From Desulfobacteraceae bacterium (GTDB lineage Bacteria; Desulfobacterota; Desulfobacteria; Desulfobacterales; UBA11574), in the NCBI GenBank assembly GCA_002868985.1, contig PKTV01000083.1, positions 1 to 9,095 on the forward strand: DNA of 9,095 nucleotides, given 5' to 3'. The notes beneath the pieces are model-generated. The model was not told the origin of the DNA and did not search any database. It saw only the letters and a program-made list of their open reading frames with translations. Each line of letters starts with the position of its first letter. Position 1 is the stretch's first letter. Shown here in pieces: positions 1-6,856 of the stretch. Both the position numbers and the translations under genes were made by a program.

Positions 1-2
1 AA

Positions 3-890
3 ACACCCAAGTTTTTTGTACGACTGGGTCTAATGGTTATTTCATTTTTGGGATGGTTGACCGGAAAAGAAACGCTGGAAAATCCATGGATGGCCGAATT
101 TATTGATAAAAGACTGACCATAGATGCTTCAGCAACCTACACGGCGTTAGGCTGGAAGCCGACTCCACGATATTATATTTTACGGCGCCTTCTCTTTTTA
201 ACCGAAAAAATGACCACACATCCATACGACTGGAACTACCGTAATGAAATATCAATTCATAAGGTTGCCTATCGAAAAAGCACTATTATTTACGATATTT
301 TGATCCAGCACCGTGATATGTTAATTGATACAATCATAAAAGGAGTGATTCTGCCGGAAAATAAAGTCCGTTTCCCAAATTACTCAAAGATGGATCGTGA
401 GATGCTTAAATGGTATATCACCTTAAATTATCAGTTGATTGCCACAACGGTGAGGGACAGAGACAGATTAATAATTTCGAATTTTGTTCAACAAGTTTCT
501 CATAGACGTTATATTGAAGGATTTAATGTAAAAGAAGTAAAGGATTTGATACTTTTTACGGGAAAGACGATGGAAAAATTTCTTCTTAAACGGCCTGAAT
601 TGAAGGGCTTTAAACAACGGGTGGAGGACTACATTGTCTTGACGGCTCAGTATATCATAGATGAACTCGAAGATACTTATGATGTTTTAAAGGGGATTTT
701 GGGAACGCCACCACCGCGGGAGGTTGCCTCGATAAAAGAAAATGAAAAAGTTACGAACAGTGAGAATATTCGGTTAATTGTAGAGCAACTTGAAGATATC
801 GGTGCGAATCTGTTTTCATATCGTCCGAATGGAGAGGTCATGTTAAAAAAATACGGTGTCTTGATAAAATTAAATCCCCCAAAAGAGTAA
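3..890 (+). CDS. 5'-partial NAD-dependent epimerase/dehydratase (extended SDR) C-terminus fused to an RsbRD_N-like helical domain
   Basis: The first ATG in this frame is at 33, but the frame stays open to the left edge (codons from base 3) and the ATG has no Shine-Dalgarno, so I read this as the 3' end of a longer gene. About 295 residues are visible. The first ~65 look like the tail of an extended SDR sugar epimerase/dehydratase: the signature DASATYTALGWKPTPRY followed by ILRRL matches the usual 'D..R....LGW.P' end of that family. The NAD-binding Rossmann fold and YxxxK site would lie outside the window. The remaining ~210 residues are helical and charged, with no membrane segment. The part around FVQQVSHRRYIEGFNVKEVKDL and the following helices resembles RsbRD N-terminal (RsbR co-antagonist/sensor kinase type) domains. 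An SDR joined to such a sensory domain is unusual. The SDR assignment is fairly sure; the C-terminal domain is inferred from pattern only. Substrate is unknown. The next gene has its own promoter, so this one is probably a separate transcription unit. Confidence 0.7.
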   Translation, partial: TPKFFVRLGLMVISFLGWLTGKETLENPWMAEFIDKRLTIDASATYTALGWKPTPRYYILRRLLFLTEKMTTHPYDWNYRNEISIHKVAYRKSTIIYDILIQHRDMLIDTIIKGVILPENKVRFPNYSKMDREMLKWYITLNYQLIATTVRDRDRLIISNFVQQVSHRRYIEGFNVKEVKDLILFTGKTMEKFLLKRPELKGFKQRVEDYIVLTAQYIIDELEDTYDVLKGILGTPPPREVASIKENEKVTNSENIRLIVEQLEDIGANLFSYRPNGEVMLKKYGVLIKLNPPKE

Positions 891-903
891 AAGCTTTGCT
901 TAC

Positions 904-993
904 CATTCAGGGGTTCGGGGTTCAGGGTTCAGGATTAAATCCATTATGCAATTTTCCATCAACCTTGAACCGGGAACCTTTGAACTTTGAACG
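904..993. repeat. Inverted pair of 7-bp-period GGGTTCA / TTGAACC repeats
   Basis: The left arm has three tandem heptamers, GGGTTCG, GGGTTCA and GGGTTCA, at 911-931, preceded by a degenerate copy (CATTCAG, 904-910). The right arm at 958-992 reads ATCAACC, TTGAACC, GGGAACC, TTTGAAC, TTTGAAC in the same 7-bp period but in complementary orientation. The two arms can pair across a ~25-base AT-rich spacer into an imperfect long hairpin just downstream of the SDR gene. Similar GGTTCA-type heptamer elements occur between genes in deltaproteobacteria as I remember them. It could act as a transcript-end structure or be a dispersed repeat; function is not shown by the sequence. There is no U-tract after it. 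Confidence 0.75.
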
Positions 994-1128
994 CCTATCA
1001 TTCCATTTTACACCTTGTAAAAAAAGTCGACATCTATTTTCTTCATTATGTTTTCAAATATTGCCCTCCTGTTTTAAAAACACCTTTTATTTCAATTAAT
1101 TAATGAAGCTTCAGACAGCAATTTTATC

Positions 1129-1144
1129 TGGCATACCGATTGCT
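1129..1144 (+). promoter_or_regulatory. Sigma-54 (-24/-12) promoter for the synthetase/GNAT-CBS operon
   Basis: The sequence TGGCAT-ACCGA-TTGCT matches the RpoN consensus TGGCAC-N5-TTGC with a single mismatch, and the GG and GC dinucleotides are exactly 12 bases apart (1130 and 1142). Transcription would start near 1155, giving a leader of about 40 bases before the ATG at 1196. Position, spacing and orientation all fit. Such promoters need an NtrC-type activator, and none is identifiable in the window. Confidence 0.75.
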
Positions 1145-1177
1145 TTATGAAAGTGCAGCTCATTCTTGCTGTTTAAT

Positions 1178-1182
1178 AAGGA
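1178..1182 (+). promoter_or_regulatory. Ribosome binding site (AAGGA) of the synthetase/GNAT gene
   Basis: AAGGA lies 1 base before ATG 1184, 7 bases before TTG 1190 and 13 bases before ATG 1196. The ATG at 1184 is too close to be served by it. TTG 1190 has the best spacing, while ATG 1196 gives the family-typical N-terminus (MSAINLDKIF). The true start is either 1190 or 1196, a difference of two residues. Confidence 0.5.
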
Positions 1183-1195
1183 TATGTTTTTGGCC

Positions 1196-3676
1196 ATGAG
1201 TGCAATTAATCTGGATAAAATATTTCATCCGAAATCCATAGCGGTTATCGGGGACGATCCATCAAACGGGACCATTTATTCTATCTTGGTGCAGAATTTG
1301 ATGAATGGAGAATATCCCGTAAAGGTTTATCCGATTCATTCGTGTCATAAAAAAAAATGGAATCAGCCTGCCCGTCCTTCTCTATTGGCGCTTGATTCAA
1401 AGGTTGATCTTGTTGTTTTGGCTGAGCCTGTGACTTCGGCATCTCAAATCGTCAAAGAATGTATTGAGGCGGACGTGGGAGGATTGGTCATGATTTCGGG
1501 CGGAGGCAAAGAGACCGGGATAGAAGATCGGGCGTCGGTGACGGCCGCCATAAATGAGGCGAAGCGTCAAGGTCTTCGTACGATCGGGCCCGATTGCCTT
1601 GGAATTATCTGCTCCGGCTCCAAACTCAATCTCAGTTTTTCAAGACATACTCCGACCCGTGGAAAAATGGCGTTTGTCTCCCAAAGCGGTGCTATTTGTG
1701 CTTCCGTGCTTGATCTTTGTGTAAGAGAACATGTTGGTTTCAGTTATTTTGTGAGTCTTGGTTCCATGCTGGATGTCGATTTTGGTGATATCATCGATTA
1801 TCTCGGCGGAGATTATGATGTCGGCAGTATTGTCATATTTGTGGAAAGCATTCCTCGGATTCGAAATTTCATGAGTGCGGCCCGTTCGGTATCCCGGGTC
1901 AAACCGATCATCGCGCTTAAAGCCGGTCGTACAGAGGCGGGGGCTTTAGCGGTTGCTTCTCATACCGGCAGGATCGGCGGAGAAGATGCCGTATATGATG
2001 CAGCTTTCGAACGTGCCGGAATTGTTCGGGTCAAAACCTTTGAAGAACTTTTCGACTGTGTTGAACTTCTGGCCAAGGGGCCGCGACCTACAAAACCCGG
2101 GCTGGCGATTGTCACCAATGCCGGCAGTCCGGGAGTTATGGCAGTGGATGCTCTTGCCGACTACGGTGTCGATCCGGCGCGTTTAACCCCTGAAACCATT
2201 CAAAAATTAGATGAATTTCTTCCCCCTAGCTGGAGCCGAACAAACCCGGTTGATATTCTGGGAGACGCTTCTCCTGAACGCTATGAAAAAGCAGTGGACA
2301 TCTGTCTAAAAGATCGCCAAGTGAACGGGCTTTTGATCATCCTTGCCCCTCAGGCCCTGACCCGACCGACGGAGGTTGCTGAATCCCTGGCCGGCCTTAT
2401 AAAAAGAAAATCTTATCCGATATTCGCTTCCTGGATGGGTGGGAAACAAATGGAGATGGGGCGGGATATCTTCAATCGTGCAGGGATTCCGACATTTGAT
2501 ACACCGGAACGGGCGGTAAGGGCATTTATGGATCTTTACCAATATTCAAAAAAGCTTGCGATGCTCCGGGAGATTCCACCCAAGTTCGACAGAAAGGTTG
2601 AATTTGATTTTAAAAGGGCACAAATTCAAATCCAAAAAGGACTCTTGAATAAGAATTTATGTCTTACCGAAACACAAGCAGATGTTTTGCTGAATGCATA
2701 TGGAATCCCTGTCCATGAATCAAAATCGATTATTTCCAACCAAAAAAAAGAACAAAATGTCCAACAATATGAACTGGCGATGGGATCGAAAAGGGATCGG
2801 GATTTCGGACCCGTGATCTTCTTTGGAATCGGTGGAATCATGGGTGAAGTTCTAAAAGACCGATCCGTTGCGTTACCTCCCTTAAACCGTCTTCTGGCCA
2901 GACAGTTGATGAAAAAGACAGAGATCTATACCCTGATCAAGGGGTTCAAAAACGATTCGACCGTTGACTTGACATGGCTTGAAGAAATTTTAATCCGGCT
3001 GTCTCAGCTTGTAACGGATTTCCCGGAAATCGAAGAAATCGATATCAATCCTATGATCGTTACCCCAAACGATGCCTATGCGACGAAGACGCGCATACTA
3101 TTGAGTCCGGCCAAGGCTCTTGCTCCCCATCACCTGGTGATAAGTCCTTATCCCAACCAGTATGAAGTTCGAACGGTACGTGAAGGTTTCGGAGAAGTGT
3201 TCGTCCGGCCGATTCGGCCTGAGGATGCCCCGCTTTTGGTAGAACTTTTTGAATCTCTTTCAAAGCAAAGTGTTCATTTTCGGTTTTTTGGTCCGCTAAA
3301 AATGCTCCCCCCCGGTATGCTCGCCCGATTTACTCAGATTGACTATGACAGGGAAATTGCACTGGTAGCACTTTTGGGAGCCGAACCCAATGAAAAAATG
3401 TTGGGCGTTGCCCGCGTGATTGCCGATATTTACAATCGAAAAAACGCGGAATTTTCCGTTGTTGTCGGGGATCTCTGGCAGGGAAAGGGGATCGGTGCAG
3501 AACTGCTCAAGCGATGCCTATCCATTTCTAAAGAACGCGGGATTGAAAACGTAAAGGGGATTGTATTGCCTGAAAACACACAAATGTTGGCTTTGGGGAA
3601 AAAGTTGGGCTTTACCGCCAAAAAAATTGTCGGGGAAAGCGAGTATGAGTTGAATATAGATCTTACAACATTTTGA
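1196..3676 (+). CDS. Pat/YfiQ-like ADP-forming acyl-CoA synthetase-GNAT acetyltransferase fusion with a shortened ATP-grasp domain
   Basis: This is an 826-residue cytoplasmic protein. Domains in order: CoA-binding Rossmann domain (~8-130; SIAVIG, then GLVMISGGG and GPDCLGI); succinyl-CoA-ligase-like domains (~155-450; FVSQSGA at 160, SHTG with His256 at the phosphohistidine position of ADP-forming acetyl-CoA synthetases); an ATP-grasp_5-type domain (~490-640; LTETQADVLLNAYGIPV, GSKRDRDFGPV, EIDINPMIV); and a GNAT domain (~668-826; acetyl-CoA P-loop QGKGIG at 762-767, LGFTAKK near the end). Family members are protein lysine acetyltransferases (Pat/PatZ) that often silence acyl-CoA synthetases. 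Between residues ~507 and 525 the ATP-grasp part is about 70-75 residues shorter than I expect, losing the segment with the ATP-binding Lys and the HKSDxGG-type motif. The GNAT part looks intact, so protein acylation is more likely than CoA-ester synthesis. A sigma-54 promoter lies upstream and a CBS-ACT gene 20 bases downstream. Family call is firm; substrate is unknown. Confidence 0.9.
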   Translation: MSAINLDKIFHPKSIAVIGDDPSNGTIYSILVQNLMNGEYPVKVYPIHSCHKKKWNQPARPSLLALDSKVDLVVLAEPVTSASQIVKECIEADVGGLVMISGGGKETGIEDRASVTAAINEAKRQGLRTIGPDCLGIICSGSKLNLSFSRHTPTRGKMAFVSQSGAICASVLDLCVREHVGFSYFVSLGSMLDVDFGDIIDYLGGDYDVGSIVIFVESIPRIRNFMSAARSVSRVKPIIALKAGRTEAGALAVASHTGRIGGEDAVYDAAFERAGIVRVKTFEELFDCVELLAKGPRPTKPGLAIVTNAGSPGVMAVDALADYGVDPARLTPETIQKLDEFLPPSWSRTNPVDILGDASPERYEKAVDICLKDRQVNGLLIILAPQALTRPTEVAESLAGLIKRKSYPIFASWMGGKQMEMGRDIFNRAGIPTFDTPERAVRAFMDLYQYSKKLAMLREIPPKFDRKVEFDFKRAQIQIQKGLLNKNLCLTETQADVLLNAYGIPVHESKSIISNQKKEQNVQQYELAMGSKRDRDFGPVIFFGIGGIMGEVLKDRSVALPPLNRLLARQLMKKTEIYTLIKGFKNDSTVDLTWLEEILIRLSQLVTDFPEIEEIDINPMIVTPNDAYATKTRILLSPAKALAPHHLVISPYPNQYEVRTVREGFGEVFVRPIRPEDAPLLVELFESLSKQSVHFRFFGPLKMLPPGMLARFTQIDYDREIALVALLGAEPNEKMLGVARVIADIYNRKNAEFSVVVGDLWQGKGIGAELLKRCLSISKERGIENVKGIVLPENTQMLALGKKLGFTAKKIVGESEYELNIDLTTF

Positions 3677-3682
3677 AGACAT

Positions 3683-3689
3683 AAAGGAG
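3683..3689 (+). promoter_or_regulatory. Ribosome binding site (AAAGGAG) that sets the CBS-ACT start at 3697
   Basis: A strong Shine-Dalgarno sits only 1 base before the ATG at 3691 but 7 bases before the ATG at 3697. The second ATG is therefore the likely start and gives the family-like N-terminus MLVKNWM. Confidence 0.75.
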
Positions 3690-3696
3690 AATGGTC

Positions 3697-4374
3697 ATGT
3701 TGGTCAAAAATTGGATGAGCAAACCGGCCATCATTATAGATGCAGACGCTTCCATGTATGATGCGACAAAGTTGTTAAAAAATAACAATATCAAAATGTT
3801 GCCGGTTATGGAAAAGGGCAAGCTCGTTGGGATAGTGACAGATCGGGATCTCAAGAGAGCATCGGCTTCTGACGCGACCTCTTTAGAAATTCACGAGCTT
3901 TTGTATTTAATTTCGAAGATTAAAATTAAAGAGATCATGACAAAGAACCCTATCACGGTTCCCCAAGACTATACGGTAGAAGAGACTGCTGAAATCCTTT
4001 TGAAGCATAACATATCCGGGGTTCCGGTCGTTGATCAATACAGCGATGTCGTCGGCACAATTACTCAAAATGATCTTTTCAAAATCCTCATTTCACTGAC
4101 CGGTGCAGAAAGAAGAGGCATTCAATTCGGCATGGAGGTGGAATATCGCACGGGCTCGATAAAAGAAGTGACGGATATCATCCGAGAATACGGAGGACGC
4201 ATGGCAAGCATCCTGACGTCTTACGATATGGCTTCGGAAGGATTTCGCCGGGTGTATATCCGCATGTATGGTATTGATCGCTTCAAGGTCAATAAACTTA
4301 AAGAGGCGCTCAAAGACAAAGCAACACTTCTTTATATGGTAGACCGGCGTGAAGTCCATAGAGAAACATTTTAG
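3697..4374 (+). CDS. AcuB-like CBS-CBS-ACT domain protein
   Basis: A 225-residue soluble protein. CBS domain 1 spans ~1-62 (VKNWMSKPAI, then MLPVMEKGKLVGIVTDRDL), followed by a linker helix. CBS domain 2 spans ~76-135 (IKEIMTKNPITV at 77, SGVPVVD, VGTITQNDLF). An ACT-like domain spans ~141-218 (GIQFGMEVEYRTGSIKEV, then a beta-alpha-beta pattern). The CBS-CBS-ACT order is that of AcuB, the protein encoded between the acetyltransferase AcuA and deacetylase AcuC in Bacillus. CBS pairs usually bind adenine nucleotides; ACT domains bind small ligands such as amino acids. It starts 20 bases after the synthetase/GNAT stop with a strong ribosome site, so the two are probably co-transcribed. I infer that it senses energy state or a ligand and adjusts the acetyltransferase or its targets. 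Family call is firm; the ligand is unknown. Confidence 0.88.
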   Translation: MLVKNWMSKPAIIIDADASMYDATKLLKNNNIKMLPVMEKGKLVGIVTDRDLKRASASDATSLEIHELLYLISKIKIKEIMTKNPITVPQDYTVEETAEILLKHNISGVPVVDQYSDVVGTITQNDLFKILISLTGAERRGIQFGMEVEYRTGSIKEVTDIIREYGGRMASILTSYDMASEGFRRVYIRMYGIDRFKVNKLKEALKDKATLLYMVDRREVHRETF

Positions 4375-4398
4375 TTAAAATTCAGCGTTATTAACTGA
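4371..4398 (+). terminator. Weak AT-rich inverted repeat after the CBS-ACT gene
   Basis: TTAGTTAA (4371-4378, overlapping the TAG stop) can pair with TTAACTGA (4391-4398) with one G-U pair across a 12-base loop. There is no GC-rich stem and no clean U-tract, so termination is only a possibility; placement at the end of the two-gene unit is the main support. Confidence 0.25.
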
Positions 4399-4419
4399 AG
4401 TCTGACATAGACATTGCGT

Positions 4420-4425
4420 TATAAT
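4420..4425 (+). promoter_or_regulatory. Possible sigma-70-type -10 box (TATAAT) upstream of the receiver-kinase genes
   Basis: A perfect TATAAT lies ~75 bases before the receiver start. No good -35 stands at 16-18 bases; the nearest TTGACA-like hexamer, CTGACA at 4402-4407, is only 12 bases away. A promoter here would make biological sense because the gene block changes, but the match is incomplete. Confidence 0.35.
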
Positions 4426-4462
4426 CTCGTACATCATTTTTAAGTTGGCAAATACAGATTTC

Positions 4463-4479
4463 GAAAAAGTTGCTTTTTC
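4463..4479 (+). other. Perfect AT-rich hairpin in the leader of the receiver gene
   Basis: GAAAAAG-TTG-CTTTTTC is an exact 7-bp stem with a 3-base loop, 21 bases before the ATG at 4501 and just upstream of its ribosome site. The stem is A/U-rich and would be only marginally stable. It could be a weak terminator or attenuator-like structure, or chance in AT-rich DNA. Confidence 0.35.
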
Positions 4480-4500
4480 CATGTCTATCAAGAAGGGTTG

Positions 4501-4905
4501 ATGCAAAAAGAATTCAAATTACTGATTGCGGATCGAAATCCGCATATAAGAATGTTTTTAAAGCGCGAATTGCAAGCCGAAGGCTACAATGTTCAATTGG
4601 CAAAAAACGGCCGGGAGGTTTTAAGTTTGATTTACAGCCCGATGCCCATTGATCTTTTGATTATCGATTTGGATCTGCCCGGTGTAAACGAATTGAATTT
4701 GCTGAAATGCCTTGAAGATCGCATTCCGGTATTGCCGTTTGTGATTCATAGCTATCCTTCTGATGATCTTGAATCTTCATCGAAATTAAGGACAGCAATG
4801 TTTGTCCCAAAAAAAGGAAGCAGCAGCGAAACCTTGAAAGATGTTATTCGTGACCTCTTAATAAAATCGTATCCCAAGAGGTTCGAATCGTCCATAAATC
4901 CATAA
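4501..4905 (+). CDS. Single-domain response regulator (receiver) with altered acidic pocket
   Basis: A 134-residue protein made up of one receiver domain and a short tail, with no DNA-binding or enzymatic output. The start is the ATG at 4501, preceded by AGAAGGG at 4491-4497; a TTG at 4498 directly abuts it. Key positions: phospho-acceptor Asp56 (IIDLDLPG), Ser84 at the Thr/Ser switch site, Lys104 (FVPKKG). At the Mg-binding acidic pair only Asp11 is kept; the second residue is Arg12 (LLIADRNPHIR instead of the usual VDDE). This may alter metal binding or phosphorylation kinetics, or favour one signalling state. The stop is 7 bases before the histidine kinase start, so the two are probably translated from one transcript and are likely partners. 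Confidence 0.85.
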   Translation: MQKEFKLLIADRNPHIRMFLKRELQAEGYNVQLAKNGREVLSLIYSPMPIDLLIIDLDLPGVNELNLLKCLEDRIPVLPFVIHSYPSDDLESSSKLRTAMFVPKKGSSSETLKDVIRDLLIKSYPKRFESSINP

Positions 4906-4912
4906 AAGCAGT

Positions 4913-6625
4913 ATGATTCGTTCTTATATGAAACCTACCAAATATCAAAATGGTGACTATTACCGATCTTTAACCCAGAAAATGATTCTGACCATCATCC
5001 TTGTTTCAGTTACCCCATTGATCTTGGTCAGCAGTACCATACTCTACCGATTCCACGTATCCTATCATGAAAAGGTGAGAGCGCATCTTCAAGAGTTGGT
5101 GCTCAAGCATAAACAGACCATCGATAATTATTTAAAGGAAAAGTTGGGAGATATCCGATTCCTATCGGAAACCTTTTGTTTCGATGAGTTGAAAGATGCG
5201 TCTTTTCTCCAGGACAGACTGGACATGCTGCAACAGTCTTTTGGCCCTGTATTCGTAGATCTGGGTGTTGTAAATTCCCAGGGACTTCAGGTTGCGTATG
5301 CCGGTCCCTTCAGACTCGGGAAAGCATTATATTTTGAGGCGGACTGGTTTAAAAAGGCCATGAAGACCCGTTATTTCATCAGCGATGTTTTTTTGGGTCT
5401 TCGGGGACTTCCTCATTTTATCGTGGCGGTGAAGGATAACTGGATGGGTGACCCTTGGATCTTACGGGCGACCATTGATTTTGTGGCCTTTAATAACTTC
5501 GTCACGAATATCCGTATCGGCGAAACTGGGTTTGCATACATTCTCAATAGAGAAGGAAAATTTCAAACCAAACCGTTTTTCGACATCACTCCGAGAAGAG
5601 AGCCGTATCGGGTTTTTTTAAAGATAAAAGAAGATGACCCACAAAAGGTTCATATCGTTGAAAAAACCGATGATTCAGGCAAAAAGATCATTTATGTGGC
5701 CGCTTTTTTAAAGGATGGCGATTGGCTTCTGGTGTATCAGCAGAACCACCGTGACGCTTATTTAGATCTTTATAGAACGAATATTGTAGCAATTACGATT
5801 ATCGTGTTCGGCGCCTTCGGCATTGTCTTTGCCGCATTGTTTCTTTCAAAACGAATGGTCAGCCGCATCGCCATGGCCGATCACGAGAAGAAGATGATGA
5901 ACAGACAGATTGTTGAAACCGGTAAACTGGCATCCGTAGGAAAACTGGCTGCCGGAATCGCCCATGAAATCAACAATCCTGTGGCCATTATGGTGGAAGA
6001 GGCCGGTTGGATTGGAGATTTACTGGAAGAAGAAGAATTCCACGAAAGCGAGAACCTTAATGAATTTGAAAGGGCATTAAAACAGATTAAAACCCAGGGA
6101 CACCGCTGTAAGGAAATTACACACAAGCTGCTCAGTTTTGCAAGAAAGACCGACTCCAGGACTCAGGAAACACAGGTCAATGATTTGGTTAAGGAACTTG
6201 TCGCACTTTCGGAACAACGAGCAAAATACAGCAAGATTACGATTGATACAAATTTAGAAAAAAATCTTCCCATCACGTATATGGCTCAGTCGGAGATGCA
6301 ACAGATCCTTTTGAACCTGATCAACAATTCTATTGATGCCATGGATAAAAAGGGCGGTGAATTAACGATAACCACGTATTCCGAAGGGGATGGCATCGGT
6401 ATTAAAGTGTCTGACAACGGACCCGGGATCCCGGAGGCCAACCTTTCCAGAATATTTGAACCGTTTTTCACCACCAAGCCGGTGGGGAAAGGAACCGGTC
6501 TCGGATTGTCCATTTGTTACGGCATTATTCAAAAAATGGGGGGACAAATAGAGGTGGAAAGCGTTATCGATTCGGGGACCACGTTTCACATCCGTCTTCC
6601 GATACAAGGCCCTTCGGAGCATTGA
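4913..6625 (+). CDS. Membrane dCache-type sensor histidine kinase
   Basis: A 570-residue protein. A cytoplasmic N-terminus is followed by TM1 (~24-45), an extracytoplasmic sensor region of ~245 residues with double-Cache features ([23 protein letters not shown], then [16 protein letters not shown]), and TM2 (~291-311). The kinase core then follows directly without an obvious HAMP: HisKA with the phospho-acceptor His351 in GIAHEINNP, and HATPase_c with N-box [10 protein letters not shown] (Asn471/472), DNGPGIP (Asp501), FEPFFTTKP and GKGTGLGLS. All ATP-binding and transfer motifs are intact. dCache domains usually bind small organic acids, amino acids or similar ligands outside the cell. No Shine-Dalgarno precedes the ATG at 4913; the upstream receiver ends 7 bases before it, so translational coupling is likely. 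A second ATG at 4928 is a possible alternative start. Nearby partners are the receivers at 4501 and 6857, and perhaps 8936; the downstream permease suggests an anion signal, by inference. Confidence 0.92.
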   Translation: MIRSYMKPTKYQNGDYYRSLTQKMILTIILVSVTPLILVSSTILYRFHVSYHEKVRAHLQELVLKHKQTIDNYLKEKLGDIRFLSETFCFDELKDASFLQDRLDMLQQSFGPVFVDLGVVNSQGLQVAYAGPFRLGKALYFEADWFKKAMKTRYFISDVFLGLRGLPHFIVAVKDNWMGDPWILRATIDFVAFNNFVTNIRIGETGFAYILNREGKFQTKPFFDITPRREPYRVFLKIKEDDPQKVHIVEKTDDSGKKIIYVAAFLKDGDWLLVYQQNHRDAYLDLYRTNIVAITIIVFGAFGIVFAALFLSKRMVSRIAMADHEKKMMNRQIVETGKLASVGKLAAGIAHEINNPVAIMVEEAGWIGDLLEEEEFHESENLNEFERALKQIKTQGHRCKEITHKLLSFARKTDSRTQETQVNDLVKELVALSEQRAKYSKITIDTNLEKNLPITYMAQSEMQQILLNLINNSIDAMDKKGGELTITTYSEGDGIGIKVSDNGPGIPEANLSRIFEPFFTTKPVGKGTGLGLSICYGIIQKMGGQIEVESVIDSGTTFHIRLPIQGPSEH

Positions 6626-6856
6626 GCGTTGCAAGATCAAAGCTCAACGTAAAGAACTCTGGCCCAGAGGGAATTTGTGATTTTAGACACAGAATTTCAA
6701 GGCAGAGCCATCTATCTCTGACTCCCGCAATGCGGGACAGGCATGGCCCAGCGGACCAGGCTTTCAATGTAAAAGTAAAGAAAGACCTCTATTAACAACG
6801 TATTGAGAAGTTACCTTCAGCGGTATTTTTCTCTAACATATTGCAGAAAAAAGATC
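6626..6856. other. 231-bp structured intergenic region between kinase and second receiver
   Basis: No credible gene is seen. It carries a series of short inverted repeats: TTGAGC/GCTCAA (6622-6627/6642-6647), CTCTGG/CCAGAG (6657-6669), CAGAG/CTCTG (6703-6720), TCCCGCA/TGCGGGA (6723-6737) and the imperfect TGGCCC/GGACCA (6745-6759). None is followed by a U-tract. The cluster looks like a compact repeat element or structured leader/processing region rather than a simple terminator. No convincing promoter was found for the downstream receiver. Confidence 0.6.
6703..6759. repeat. Three consecutive short palindromes (possible REP-like or structured RNA element)
   Basis: CAGAG-N8-CTCTG, then TCCCGCA-A-TGCGGGA, then TGGCCC-AGC-GGACCA follow each other with only 2-7 bases between them. 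The middle one is a perfect 15-base palindrome with a GC-rich stem and stands out in an AT-rich background. Function is unknown; a dispersed intergenic repeat is the most likely reading. Confidence 0.5.

Larger units (their letters stand above)
891..1195. other. 305-bp intergenic region between the SDR gene and the acyl-CoA synthetase/GNAT gene
   Basis: It holds the heptamer inverted repeat (904-993), an AT-rich stretch at about 1000-1125, a sigma-54-type promoter (1129-1144) and a ~40-base leader. A 67-codon frame starting with TTG at 896 runs through the repeats but has low-complexity, repeat-derived sequence, so I do not regard it as a gene. The 1000-1125 stretch is where enhancer-binding-protein sites would be expected for a sigma-54 promoter; I see no clear palindrome there. 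Confidence 0.7.

Noticed and set aside
896..1099. 67-codon frame on + in the intergenic region
   Set aside because: It starts with TTG without a ribosome site and its N-terminal half is a translation of the heptamer repeats; no domain is recognisable.
3691..3696. ATG 3691 as start of the CBS-ACT gene
   Set aside because: The Shine-Dalgarno ends 1 base before it; the ATG at 3697 has proper spacing.
4445..4473. TTGGCA ... TTGC as a second sigma-54 promoter before the receiver-kinase genes
   Set aside because: The GG and GC elements are about 25 bases apart instead of 12.
6514..6795. 93-codon frame overlapping the kinase end and the structured gap
   Set aside because: Half of it is an out-of-frame reading of the kinase HATPase region and the rest runs through palindromes; no ribosome site.
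6803..6856. N-terminal extension of the second receiver from TTG 6803
   Set aside because: The added 18 residues lie outside the receiver fold, and the ATG at 6857 gives a standard receiver N-terminus.
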